Source of the DNA: JBDHUW01 sp964642385 | GTDB taxonomy: Bacteria > Patescibacteriota > Gracilibacteria > Absconditabacterales > Absconditicoccaceae | Assembly (NCBI GenBank): GCA_964642385.1 | Contig: CAZXON010000002.1 | Location: forward strand, 124,001-188,000 | DNA: 64,000 nucleotides | Direction of reading: 5' to 3' | Shown here: positions 29,133-40,607 of the stretch, one piece after another | How the letters are laid out: each line of letters opens with the position of its first letter | Numbering within the stretch: position 1 is the first letter of the stretch | Translations under genes and position numbers: made by a program | Notes under the pieces: model-generated | Database searches by the model: none | What the model saw: only the letters and a program-made list of their open reading frames with translations | Told to the model about the DNA's origin: nothing

Positions 29133-31925
29133 ATGGACTACGAAAAATTCACCGCAATGTCCCAAGAAGCGCTACAGGAAGCAAGCGAACTTGCAATTAA
29201 ATATGATGCACCGCAGGTGACGTCATTTCATTTGTTGGAAGCACTTTTGCAACAAAATAGCTCTACGGTAAGGCAAATCTTGAGAGCTATTGTTGATGAG
29301 AAAAGCGTGCAATCTCCAGAAATCAAACATTTCGGGATGTTCGGTGATCAGCTTCGCCAATACAATCAAGCACAATCCAAGATAGAAGGTGGCAATACGC
29401 AAATAAGTTTATCGCCCGCACTGCAAGCGGTCCTCGTTAAATCGAGTATCGTCGCAGATGATCTGAAAGATACGCATATTTCTTGTGAACATCTCCTGTT
29501 GGCATTGATAAAATATGATTCTGCGATAGCGAAATTTACAACCGAGTATGGTATAACTTACAAAGATATACAAAATAAAATAGAAACAATGCGCAAGTGA
29601 CAACAACTCATCCAAAATGATGAACAAAGTTGGAATGATATTGTCCAAACATTGAACGAATATGCAATAGATATAACTGCACAAGCTGCTCAAGGCAAGA
29701 TGGACCCAATTATATGACGTGATGAAGAAATTTTGCGCATGATGCAAATACTTTCTCGTAGAATGAAAAATAATCCAGTGTTGGTGGGTGATCCTTGAGT
29801 TGGAAAGACTGCGCTCGCTGAGTGATTGGCGCAGAAAATAGTTAAATGAGAAGTGCCAGATACCCTCAAAGATAAAAAAATATTTGAACTTCGTATCGGA
29901 GATATGATGGCAGGCACACAATATCGTGGTGCGTTTGAAGATAAACTGAAAAAAATCTTGGAGGTAGTCGAAAGATCAAATGGACAAATAATTTTGTTTA
30001 TAGATGAACTGCATACGATTGTTGGAGCAGGGAAGACAGAGTGATCTTCAGATATGGGAAATATGTTAAAACCCGCTCTAGCTCGTGGAAAAATTCGTGT
30101 AATTGGGGCAACAACGTTGGGAGAATATAGAAAGTATATAGAAAAAGATCCAGCATTAGAGCGCCGTTTTCAGCCTGTTATGGTCGATGAGCCAGATCGT
30201 GAGGATGCTGTTAGTATCTTGCGTGGTATCAAAGGAAACTACGAAAGACATCATGGTGTAAAAATTGCAGATTCTGCCGTCGTTTCAGCAGTAGATCTGT
30301 CTACAAAATATATTGCTGATAGGTTTTTGCCTGACAAAGCAATCGATTTAATGGATGAAGCAGCGGCAGCGGTCAAAATGCAAATTATTTCAATGCCAAG
30401 TGATATTGTCAATCTAGAAAGAAAAGTTCGCAATCTTGAAGTAGAAAAAGAGGCGCTCTCTATGGAAGTGAAAAATAGTTCTGCTCGTACAAAAACAGCA
30501 GATGATGCGCTTGCACTCAAAATCAAAAAAAGAATTTTGGAGATAGAAAAAGAGTTGGCGTCGTTGAAAGAGCAGTATGGTGCGAAAAAAAATGCTTGGG
30601 AACAAGATAGGCAACTTCTTACCAAAACCAAAGAAATCCAAGAGCAAATAGCGCAACTCGAGCACGATGCGACAATCGCCGAAAAAGATACTGACTACAA
30701 TAGAGTAGCTGAGATTCGTTATGGAAAAATTCCGGCTCTCCAAACACAGATGCAACAAATTGAAAAACAAATAGAAGCGGCTCGTGATGGAGGTTCACTA
30801 ACAATTCACGATATTGTGATGCCTGAAGATGTTGCTATGGTTGTAGCAAAATGGACGTGAATACCCGCTACTAAACTCATAGAAAAAGATATAGAAAAAC
30901 TCACAGGTTTGGAATCATGGTTAAATAGTCAAGTTTTGGGGCAAGAGGATGCCGTTCAGATCGTGTCAAATGCGATTAGGCGTTCAAGAGCATGATTACA
31001 AGACCCAAACAGACCAATCGGTTCATTTTTGTTTGCATGATTAACTTGAGTTGGGAAAACAGAGCTTGCTAAGTCTCTTGCGGAATATCTGTTTAATGAT
31101 CGCAACGCGTTGGTTCGTATAGATATGTCTGAATATATGGAAAAACATGCGGTTTCTCGTTTGATTTGATCGCCTCCTGGATATGTGTGATATGAGGAAT
31201 GAGGACAACTCACCGAAGCGGTTCGTAGAAAACCTTATTCTGTAATCCTTTTCGATGAAATAGAAAAAGCTCATGCTGATGTATTTAATATTTTGTTACA
31301 ATTACTTGATGACGGTCGTCTCACTGACTCAAAAGGTCGCACAGTGAACTTCAAGAACACTATTATCATCATGACAACCAACTTATGAGGCGATAAAATC
31401 GTAGAAATGATGGGAGAAAAAAAGGTGCCAAGATGATCGTGAGAAGAATCTTTTCAAGCCCTCAAATCCGATACAACCACCAAAAAAACCTCTAAAATAC
31501 TTGAAGAAACGCCGGAAGCTATTGCGTCTAGGCGTATGCAAGCACAGCAAAAAGCAGAGCTATATAGCAAAATGATGCTTGTCTTCAAAAGTTTTTTCCG
31601 TCCAGAGTTTTTGAATAGAATCGACGACATTGTTGTTTTCAATCCCATCTCAAAAAAAATGTTAAGGAGTATCGTCGACAAGCAAATGAATGCTTTTATT
31701 GAACTTGTAAAGAGTGAAAAAGATATTTCCCTTACGGTAACTGATTCTGCAAGAGATGAGCTTGGAAGTGTTGGTTTTGATATGTTGTTTTGAGTGAGGC
31801 CACTTAAGCGCGCAATCCAAAAATATGTGTTGGACCCTCTGGCATTGGAAATTATCAAAGGGACGATAAAAGAATGATGATCTGTAACGGTAGATTATCA
31901 AAATGATGAATTCTTGTTACAATAG
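29133..31925 (+). CDS. clpB: ClpB-type AAA+ disaggregase
   Basis: A 930-residue chaperone, somewhat longer than usual ClpB (about 860). Domains in order: Clp-N (FTAMSQEALQEASELA), first AAA+ with Walker A GDPGVGKTALAEG and Walker B LFIDELHTIVGAGKTEG, a long coiled-coil middle domain at about residues 410-540, then the second AAA+ with GLTGVGKTELAKS and VILFDEIEKAH. Glycines in both P-loops are UGA, which is direct evidence for code 25. No ClpP-binding tripeptide was seen. It stands alone between the protease and the pyrophosphatase. Confidence 0.96.
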
Positions 31926-31933
31926 AATATGAT

Positions 31934-32006
31934 TCCCCGCCGACGAAGTCGGCGTGCCCGCGAACTTTTTGGTGAGGTAGCTTGCGACGATAGGACGGGC
32001 ATCTTG
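31934..32006. repeat. GCCCG-type hairpin repeat, family 3, copy 2
   Basis: The pair GCCGAC/GTCGGC is followed by a palindrome with GCCCG and CGGGC arms. It lies directly after clpB and may act as its terminator or as a mobile hairpin element. Confidence 0.6.
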
Positions 32007-32137
32007 TTATTGAACACAATGAACAACGATAGCAGTTTTTTTATGAAAAAAAATTTATCCCAGATTACTTTTTCTTGCAAAAAGATCCTAATTCATTATA
32101 TATTAAGCCACGTTTTTATATATTTTATTACATATTT

Positions 32138-34249
32138 ATGACAATTCTAAGTCCAGCCATGGTCTTGTACGCTATTATAGGTGTATGAGTAATCGGTTTA
32201 TTCTATGCATGGTATCAAGCACATCAAGTGGGAAAACAACCTGCCTGAGATGCTAAAATGAAAAAAATCTCAGACAACATTGCCAAAGGTGCAATGTCTT
32301 TCCTAAAGGCAGAATACAAGGTATTAGCCGTGTTTATTGTGATAGTGGGTATCTTACTTGCTTTTACTGCAGATGGTACAAAATCAAGTTGGACGATTAT
32401 CTTCGCATTTTTAGCAGGTGCAATCTTGTCAGTACTGGCTGGATTTATCTGAATGAGAATCGCAACCAAAGCAAACGTGAGAACAACACAAGCTGCGACA
32501 AAGAGTTTGAAAAAAGCTCTCAAAGTATCTTTTGCAGGTGGGTCTGTAATGGGAATCTCTGTCGTGTCTTTGTGAGTTATTGGTTTGGCAGTGACTTTTT
32601 TGGTACTGATGTACTTCTTCAATCCCGAAGGACTTATCGATGAAAATCTTAAAAGAGTTCTTGAAATACTTACTGGTTTCTCACTTGGTGCAGAAAGTAT
32701 TGCGTTGTTTGCAAGAGTGTGAGGTGGAATCTTTACAAAAGCAGCTGATGTTGGTGCTGACTTAGTAGGGAAAATTGAAGCTGGTATCCCTGAGGATGAT
32801 CCTCGTAATCCGGCAGTTATCGCTGACAATGTTGGTGACAATGTAGGTGATGTTGCAGGTATGGGAGCTGATCTTTTCGGTTCATACGTGAGTACAATCC
32901 TTGCAACAATGATCCTTGGAGTAACAGTTATTGCAACAGACGGCGATAAATTTGCTGGTATGTCTGGTGTATTATTGCCTTTGATGATTTGTGGTGTTGG
33001 GATTATTTTTTCTATCGTTGCGATGAATTTCGTGAAGATCAAGAAAGAGACAAGTAACCCACAGGTAGCATTGAATATTGGGAACTTCGGTGCAATTTTG
33101 CTTACAGCAATAGCATCATTTTTTCTCATTCGTCGATTGTTTCCAGTGTCGTTTTCAATAGGAGAAACAGTATATCCATCAATAAATATATTTTGGACTA
33201 TTGTAACAGGACTTATAGTTGGAACGTTGATGAGTTTGATTACAGAGTATTTTACAGCGAGAGGAAAGGGGCCAGTGAACTCAATTGTACAACAATCAGC
33301 GACTGGTGCTGGTACAAATGTGATCGCGGGGCTTAGTGTTGGTATGATGTCTACGGCGTTGCCTATAATTGTATTGGCGCTTGGTATTGTCGTGGCATTT
33401 TACTTTGGTGGTGTCTATGGTGTAGCAATTGCTGCAACTGGAATGATGGCAACAACAGGTATCCAACTAGCTATTGATGCTTTTGGTCCTATCGCAGATA
33501 ATGCAGGTGGTATTGCAGAGATGGCTGGGTTGCCTGATTCAGTGAGAGAAAAAACAGATGTGCTTGATTCAGTTGGAAATACGACAGCAGCAATTGGTAA
33601 AGGGTTTGCTATCGCATCTGCTGCACTTACATCGCTCGCATTGTTCTCAGCATATAAAGAGTTAGTAGGTTTAACAGTGATTGATATATCTGATGCGAAA
33701 ATCCTTGCTGGTCTTTTCATCGGTTGAATGATTCCATTTCTTTTCTCAGCATTGGTGATTAAATCAGTTGGAAAAGCTGCTATGGATATGGTAGAGGAGG
33801 TTAGAAGACAGTTTAGAACTATACCTGGACTGCTTGAGGGAAAAGAGTGAGCTGAGGCGGACTATGAAAAATGTGTAACAATTTCGACAAACGCAGCAGT
33901 CAGAGAGATGATCCTTCCAGGATTGCTAACTATCGCAACGCCAATCGCAGTTGGATTTATCGGTGGTGCGCAAGTGTTAGGTGGCTATCTTGTTGGTGTT
34001 ACAGTTGCTGGTGTCTTGATGGCTATCTTCCAATCAAATGCAGGATGAGCGTGGGACAACGCGAAAAAGAGTTTCGAAGGTGGTGTAACTATCAATGGAA
34101 AAGTCTATAAAAAAGGTTCTGAGGTTCACAAAAATGCAGTTGTGTGAGATACTGTTGGTGATCCACTCAAAGATACGTCAGGTCCAAGTTTGAATATATT
34201 GATTAAACTTACATGTATCGTTGCATTGATTATAGCTAGTATGATATAA
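32138..34249 (+). CDS. hppA: Membrane-bound pyrophosphatase, K+-dependent type
   Basis: A 703-residue ion pump driven by PPi hydrolysis, with about 16 transmembrane helices. The active-site signature is present: VADNVGDNVGD-like IADNVGDNVGDVAGMGADLF, and later DAFGPIADNAGG and SNAGGAWDNAKK. The residue that separates the subclasses is Ala in GNTTAAIGKG, which marks the K+-dependent group; K+-independent enzymes have Lys there. K+-dependent enzymes pump Na+ or H+. UGA glycines occur at several helix positions. It would save energy from PPi made in biosynthesis. Confidence 0.95.
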
Positions 34250-34270
34250 ACCATATTGATAAAAAATGCC

Positions 34271-34310
34271 AGAAACCTGTGGATGATAACTATCTCTGCA
34301 GGTTTTTTTG
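34271..34310 (+). terminator. Terminator of the pyrophosphatase gene
   Basis: AAACCTG pairs with CAGGTTT around an 19-base loop and is followed by a T-run. Confidence 0.7.
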
Positions 34311-34400
34311 TATCCCAGATCGTTCTTGATACACATATATAGGAGAACATGCAGCTTCCATAGATCTCTTCCGTTCTATCTTTGTACAGTTAGCTTATCA

Positions 34401-34470
34401 GGACCTCTCGGAAGTTGCCCTTCGGGCAAAAAGAAAAACCGCCAAGATAAAAGGCGGTTTTATTTTTTTA
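34401..34470. terminator. Hairpin remnant and bidirectional terminator
   Basis: A short piece of a family-3 type element (GGAAGTTGCCCTTCGGGCAA) is followed by the strong stem AAACCGCC/GGCGGTTT with A-rich and T-rich flanks. It lies between convergent genes and can serve both. Confidence 0.65.
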
Positions 34471-34482
34471 AATTTGTGATTT

Positions 34483-34812
34483 CTACTCGTTCGTTGATTT
34501 CTTTTTTTCTGCGTATGTGCGGATTATCTGATCTAGTACTTCTACCTCTCTTCCACTCATTTCGTGATTTGCAAACATAAAGATTTGTCTTTTTGCTGCT
34601 TCAAAATATCACTTTGATTTCAAAATACGATACACATCACCATAGTCAAAATCGCCTTTCTCAGCAAAGTCTTTTTCTTCTTCAAAACTTTTTATGATCT
34701 CATCAGCGATAGATTTTTCCAATCATAATTTTCTAAACACACCTGCGACATTAGTAGAAGCATACTTGATTGTTTCTGCAGAGTTTTTCGTCTCTTTTTT
34801 GTTTTCACTCAT
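34483..34812 (-). CDS. Hypothetical protein
   Basis: A 109-residue, charged, probably helical protein (MSENKKETKNSAETIKYAS at the start, IRTYAEKKKSTNE at the end). No known domain was recognised. Two UGA glycines (KLGLEK, KGYFEA) keep the frame open. It lies downstream of ackA on the same strand with a 63-bp gap, so it may be the last gene of that unit. Confidence 0.65.
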
Positions 34813-34875
34813 CTATGGTAGAATAAAGAAATAAATATATTCTGATTATACTCTATTTTCATTTTTTTGCAAAAT

Positions 34876-36009
34876 TTATCTCATTTGTGCAACTATTTCT
34901 TTAGCAATCATCAATTCCTCATTGGTTGGGATCACGAGCAGTGCTCTTGATGAATCAATTGTTGAAATAATCCTTTCTTCAGCTTCAAAATTATTATTCT
35001 TTTCATCCAAAAATATTCACAATCGAGCAAGTTTTTCAACAACAAGTTTCCTGATAAATGGCGAGTTTTCCAAAGTCCCTGCTGTGAAAATAAGTGCGTC
35101 ACAGCCATTCATTTCAGCAAAATATGCACCAATATAATGTACGATACGATCTACATACATCCTGATCGCAAGTGTCGCTCTAGCATTTCCAGCTTCGTGC
35201 AATTTGATGATCTGTCTCATATCTCATGAGGACTCAGATATCCCCAGTAAGCCACTTTTTTTGTTGAGCATCTCATCTATTTGTTCTGTTGTTAATCATT
35301 CGTGTTTCATCAAAAAAGGGAGAATAGATGGATCGATATCTCCTGATCTTGTCCCCATAATCAATCATGCAAGAGGTGTGAAACCCATTGATGTATCGAT
35401 AACTTTTCATCAAGCTATCGCTGCGATACTTGCTCCATTTCCCACATGGCAGGTGATGAGCTTAAGTTCGTTGATATCTTTTCAAAGCATTTCTCCTGCT
35501 CTATGTGCAACATACTTATGTGAAATCCCATGCGCGCCGTATTTTCTTATTTTATATTTTTCATAATACGAATAGGGGAGCGCATACAGGTATTTTTCTG
35601 GTTCCATCGTTTGATGAAATGCAGTGTCAAACACTGCGAAGTTTGGTAGTCAAGGAAGTGCATGCTCCATTGCCTCAATTCCTAACAGTGCGCTTGTGTT
35701 GTGTAGCGGTGCTAACTGTATCAACTCACGAATTTTTTCTTTTACGCTCACATCGATACGTGTTGCTTCTTTGAAATACTCTCAACCGTGGACAATTCTA
35801 TGTCCTATTGCATCAATATCTTCTAGTGAAAAACTATTATCCTTAGCTCATTGAGTTTTCAACGTAGCGAGCATTGTTTCTACAGCGACGTGAAAATCTG
35901 TTACAGCGTCCAAAAATCATTTTACAAGGACTTCTGTGTTACCATTTTCAGCAGAGAATAGTCTGTATTTAAGTGTTGAGCTTCATGTGTTAAGAACAAG
36001 AATTTTCAT
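34876..36009 (-). CDS. ackA: Acetate kinase
   Basis: A 377-residue kinase that makes ATP and acetate from acetyl phosphate. Family blocks: MKILVLNTGSSTLKYRLF, GHRIVHGG, HNTSALLGIEAM, FDTAFHQTM, THVGNGASI-like CHVGNGASIAAI, DTSMGFTPLAGLIMGTRSGDID and IFTAGTLENSPFIR. Several invariant glycines are UGA. With PflB and PduL it completes a pyruvate-to-acetate route. It is separated from pduL by a copy of the MITE-like repeat. Confidence 0.96.
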
Positions 36010-36064
36010 GTGTTTGGTAGAGAGGTAAATAGTGTTTTGTATTGAGTATTGTCAACTATACATT

Positions 36065-36254
36065 CGCTGGTGTATTCGTCCCGACTTATCGGGATTCGGT
36101 CTTTATATGTGCTACTACTTTGTGTTCATTTGCCCGTAAGACATACCTCTGAGCAAGGTTCTTTTCGTTCTTTAAACAAGTTAAAGAGCCGAAGCGAAGA
36201 GTATGGCTAGATTATATTTATAATCTAAGAATCGGCTCTCTTCATATCACCAGC
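36065..36254 (+). repeat. MITE-like structured repeat, family 1, copy B
   Basis: Nearly the same as copy A over its full length and in the same orientation, with the same terminal inverted repeats and internal hairpins. It sits between ackA and pduL and may interrupt what was one operon. Confidence 0.85.
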
Positions 36255-36313
36255 TTCATGTATTTAAGCTATTTATTTTTTTGATTGTTTGTGAATCGAT
36301 CCATTAGTCACTA

Positions 36314-36934
36314 TTACCCTCTTTCAATAAACCCATAACTACACGCTTTTAATCCAGTAGCATTTCCTTCTTCAATATCAATATGACAATCCAGTGTGGC
36401 ATTTTCACTCACTCTTACTACAACATGCTCAAATAGTATTCATCTGTCTGGATTATCAATATGGATTTTGATTTCCTGATTGTTTTGTACCCCGAGTTCA
36501 ATTGCTTTTTCTGGTGTGATATGCAAATGTCTCTTTGCGATGATTACTCAGTTTGGAATATCGATTTCTCCTGCTGGTCAGATAATATGGATTCAAGGTG
36601 TTCCTTCTAAATCGCCAGATAGTCTAATAGGAACGTCTATACCAAGCGCAAATGTATCACCCAATAAAACTTCTATTTGCGTTTGATTTCTCCATGGCCC
36701 CAGTATTCTTACTTTTTCGATTGATCCTTTGGGACCAACGATTGTAACTGTTTCGTTGTACGCATACTGTCATGGTTGTGTGAGTTCTTTCTTGATCGTA
36801 AATTGATATGACGCTCCAAAAAGTTTCTCAGCATCTGTTTGCGAAAGATGAATGTGTCTATTTGAGATACCAACAGGCACTCTTGCGTTTCAATCTGTCG
36901 TGGAAGTAGTTTCTAGTGTTTTGTAATCGTGCAT
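36314..36934 (-). CDS. pduL: Phosphate acyltransferase, PduL type
   Basis: A 206-residue enzyme that moves the acyl group of acetyl-CoA or propionyl-CoA to phosphate. The pattern is that of PduL, not Pta: VPVGISNRHIHLSQ with metal-binding His residues, LTQPGQYAYNETVTIVGPKGSIEKVRILGP, IRLSGDLEGTPGI and IAKRHLHITPEKA. No microcompartment genes are nearby, so acetyl-CoA is the likely substrate. The start codon lies 10 bp after the pflA stop. Confidence 0.93.
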
Positions 36935-36944
36935 GAGAGAAGAA

Positions 36945-37715
36945 TTATCTTACTAAAACTTTTTTGAAATATTTTTTATATATTGTAACGGCTTTCTTGA
37001 TGATCTCATCGTGTGGTGGTTCAACACCATCAAGTTCATATTTCCATCATAATTCTTTTCGTTTGTTCACACCCAAGCGGTGATACGGTAAAATTTCTAT
37101 TCTTTCAATATGTTTGTAATGGCCAACTCTTTTGCCAACTGCTTCCAGATCAGCTGGATCATCAGAATACCCAGGCACCAAAACATATCTAATCCACATT
37201 TGTTTGCCATGCTCTTCTAGATAGTCTATAAGTTGGAGCACAGGAATATTTGATTGGGTTGTTAATTTTCTGTGTTTTGCATCGTTGATTTGCTTGATGT
37301 CGACGAGATAGAGATCCGCAAGATCTTCGTCGATGAGCTGTTTTACATGCTCGTTTCGTGGGAATCCATTTGTATCTACGGAAATATGGATGTTTTCTGC
37401 ACGAAGTTTTCTGAACAATTCGATAAGTCACTCAGCTTGCAAAAGTGGCTCTCCACCTGATACTGTAAATCAACCAATATGATGTCCTTTCACCGATTCT
37501 GATTGGGACCTCGGCGTTTTGCCAAAATATTCCTTTTCGCGCAATACCTTTGCAACTATCTCATCGGCGCTCATCATCGTGCCTCCGGTTTGTGCAATCG
37601 TATCTGGATTTTCACAGTACATACATCTAAATAAACATCATTGCAAAAACAGCACAAACCTAATTCCTGGTCATTCGTGTGTTCCAAATGTTTCTATTGA
37701 GTGAACTCTAAGCAT
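36945..37715 (-). CDS. pflA: Pyruvate formate-lyase activating enzyme
   Basis: A 256-residue radical SAM protein that installs the glycyl radical in PflB. The CxxxCxxC cluster motif is in CLFRCMYCENP (preceded by VLFLQG). Other blocks are TVSGGEPLLQ, SVDTNGFPR, DLYLVDIKQIND and LPYHRLGVNK. UGA glycines occur around the cluster motif. Its substrate, PflB, is encoded just upstream on the same strand, with a repeat and an assembly join between them. Confidence 0.94.
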
Positions 37716-37786
37716 ACTGTCTACTATAAGATAAATATTTTTCTAATGCAATGTGATATTCTGGTATTCTAATTTTTATAAGCGAA

Positions 37787-37885
37787 GCTGGTGATATGAG
37801 GAGAGCCGTTTCTTACGGGCAGATGAACATAAAGTACTAGCGCATATAAAGACCGAAGAGCTCCGGCGGATCCGAATACACCAGC
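37787..37885 (-). repeat. MITE-like structured repeat, family 1, copy C (inverted, internally deleted)
   Basis: Both ends of the family-1 unit are present in inverted orientation (GCTGGTGATATG and AATACACCAGC), but the central hairpins are reduced to about half length. Confidence 0.8.
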
Positions 37886-37952
37886 AAGCGATTATGCGTT
37901 GACCGCAAGTTCGCTAACGAGTACGTGATGATATAAGTATTTGAGCGGGGCG

Positions 37953-38162
37953 AATTTCCCACCGAGATTATAATTATCTACATTCCTTCGTGGAATGTTC
38001 TTGCAATNNNNNNNNNNNNNNNNNNNNNNNNNNNNNNNNNNNNNNNNNNNNNNNNNNNNNNNNNNNNNNNNNNNNNNNNNNNNNNNNNNNNNNNNNNNNN
38101 NNNNNNNAATTTCCCACCGAGATTATAATTATCTACATTCCTTCGTGGAATGTTCTTGCAAT
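37953..38162. other. Assembly gap (100 N) flanked by an exact 55-bp duplication
   Basis: Ns fill 38008-38107. The 55 bases before the gap (37953-38007) are identical to the 55 after it (38108-38162). This is what is left when two overlapping contigs are placed end to end. Collapsing one copy and the Ns gives a plausible continuous sequence. Confidence 0.9.
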
Positions 38163-40334
38163 CACTTCTAGTTGGTGAGCTCTGGAAAGTCTTGTAAAGT
38201 TTACAGCATAGCCAGATACTCTGATGGTGAGTTGTGGGTATTTTTCAGGGTTTTCAATTGCATCCAAAAGTGTTTCTCTGTTCAATACATTTACATTGAT
38301 ATGCTGGGCTTGTTTTGCAAAATACCCATTGATCAAATTCGTGAGATTGTTGATTTGTTCTTCTCTTGTCGCTCCAAGTGTTTTGGGAACAATATTAAAT
38401 GTATTTGAGATACCATCTTGTGCGTTTTTGTAGCTTAACTTTGCAACAGAGTTCAACGATGCAATAGCGCCAGAGTGGTCACGACCGTGCATTGGATTTG
38501 CTCCAGGTGCGAATGCTTCACCTGATTTTCTTCCATCTGGCGTTGCGCCGGTGTTTTTTCCATACATAACATTTGATGTAATAGTAAGGATAGACATTGT
38601 TGGGTTTGCGTTTTTATATCAGGTGTGCGTTTTCAACTGGTCAAAAATATATTTACTTGTCTCTTGAGCGAGTTCATCTACGCGGTCATCATCATTTCCA
38701 AACATAGGATAGGTACCCTCAATCTTGAAATCAATCGCGATTCATTCTGCGTTTTTGATTGGCGTAACTTTTGCATGCTTGATCGCTGAGAGCGAATCTG
38801 CGATGATAGACAATCCTGCGATACCATAGGCAATATCAATTTGATTATTTGTATCTATCAGCGCCATCTGAGCTTTTTCGTAGTAGTATTTATCGTGCAT
38901 AAAGTGGATGATGTACATTGCCTTTGCGTAGACTCTTGCGACTTCATCCAGCGCAAGGTGAAAGTTTTTAAGTACTTCTTCATATTGTAATGGTCCATCT
39001 GAAAGAGGAGGTATTTCCAATATTTTCTCACCACTCATTTCATCACGACCAGCATTTATTGCCAGTAACAATGCTTTCGGAAGGTTGCATCTTGCGCCGA
39101 AGTGTTGAATGCTTTTTCCAATCTTTTGATGTGACACACAACATGCGATTCCATAATCATCCGAAAGACGAGATCATCTCATTAAATCATCATTTTCATA
39201 TTGGATAGAGGAGGTATCAATAGAAACCTGTGCACAAAATTTCCTAAAATGTTCGGGTAATGTTTGCGATCGCAATACTGTTAGATTCGGTTCTGGCGAA
39301 GCGCCCAGATTGTAGAGCGTTTGCAGAAATCTAAATGATGTTTTGGTTACTTTTGTTCTTCCATCATTTAACTCTCCACCGATACTTTCAGTCACCCATG
39401 TTGGATCACCACCGAAAACTTCATCGTACGATGCTGGCCTAAGGTGCCTTACAAGCCTGAGTTTGATTACAAATTGGTCTATAAGTTCTTGTGCTTCTGC
39501 CTCTGTGAGAACTCCTGCTTCCATATCTTTTTGGATATAAATATCTAGGAAACTAGAAACATTTCCCAACGACATAGCAGCACCATCTTGTTCTTTGACG
39601 CTCGCGAGATATGCAAAATAGACTCGTTGTACTGCTTCTCTTGCATTTGTAGCAGGTTTAGAAACATCAAATCAGTATGAGTTAGCCATTTTTTTGATAT
39701 CTTCTAGCGCTTGTATTTGCATAGAAACCTCTTCTCTGAGTCTGACTTTTTCATCACTCATATCACCAGAAATAGCAGCTTTATCGGCTTTTTTTGCAGC
39801 GATAAGTTGATCTGCACCATACAGAGCCAATCTTCTATAATCACCGATAATTCTTCCTCTTGCGTAGTTATCAGGCAGACCAGTCAGGATGTGTTTGCTT
39901 CTATACTTCAAAATTTCATCATCGTATGCAGAGAAAACAGCATCGTTATGATTTTTGGTATATGTGAAAATCTCTCTTACTCTTTCGGAAAGCGACAGGT
40001 TGTGTTCATTAAGTGCTTTTTCAACGACCCTAATTCATCCAAATGGTTTGATAGCTCTTTTGAGAAGTTCATCAGTCTGCAATCCTACGACCACTTCGTC
40101 TTCTTGGCTTATGTAGCCAGGTTTGTGGCTTGTGATGGTGGAAATTGTCTCTGGGTCGATTGATCTTGCGCCGTTGCGTTCTCTCTCTTCGAGCATCGCT
40201 TGTTTACAAATCTCCCAGACTTTTTTTGTTTTTTCGGTAGGTCATTGGAGAAATGCGGCATCTCCTGTGTATGGCGTGATATTTTCATAGATAAAGTCTC
40301 TGACATCAATCACATTTGTTTGTGGTTCTGACAT
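38133..40334 (-). CDS. pflB: Formate C-acetyltransferase (pyruvate formate-lyase)
   Basis: A 733-residue glycyl-radical enzyme converting pyruvate and CoA to formate and acetyl-CoA. The adjacent catalytic cysteines are in YGIACCVSH. The radical glycine is in IRVSGYAV near the C-terminus, and that codon is GGC. Other blocks include GGIRVVEKAL, NYARGRIIGDYRRLALYG and NTGATPDGRKSGEAFAPGANPMHG. The stop codon lies within the 55-bp segment that is duplicated across the gap. The CDS is complete to the right of the Ns. An A/T-rich inverted repeat lies in the upstream region. Confidence 0.96.
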
Positions 40335-40406
40335 TTGTATTTTCTATAAGGATAAATGGCTTTATACCTAGTTTATACGCCTAGGGGAAAATGTCAAAAA
40401 AAATGG

Positions 40407-40435
40407 TATAATTATGCTTTTTAGACATAATTATA
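40407..40435. promoter_or_regulatory. Perfect inverted repeat upstream of pflB
   Basis: TATAATTATG and CATAATTATA, ten bases each, surround a 9-base spacer. It lies 73 bp before the pflB start and 173 bp before the exported-protein gene at 40608. A smaller CCTAG/CTAGG repeat is at about 40367. It could bind a regulator or form an RNA hairpin. Confidence 0.45.
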
Positions 40436-40607
40436 TGAAAATGGCAAGTGAAGTGGTGCAAATAAGTTGTTTTTAATGTGGAGAAGATTACAACTAATTA
40501 TCATTCGTGAAGAAAAGTATCGATCCTGATTAAAGTGGAAAAAGGAAATACCTTTTGAGAGCTTTATCTGAAAAAGTCTAAATTAAAACAAAAAAACAAA
40601 AAAAATC

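Noticed and set aside
29790..31080. UGA as tryptophan (code 4) or selenocysteine
   Set aside because: The UGA codons fall on conserved glycines, TGG serves Trp, and no SECIS-like hairpins follow them.
34401..34470. tRNA or small RNA gene
   Set aside because: The hairpins do not form a cloverleaf and are explained as a repeat remnant and a terminator.
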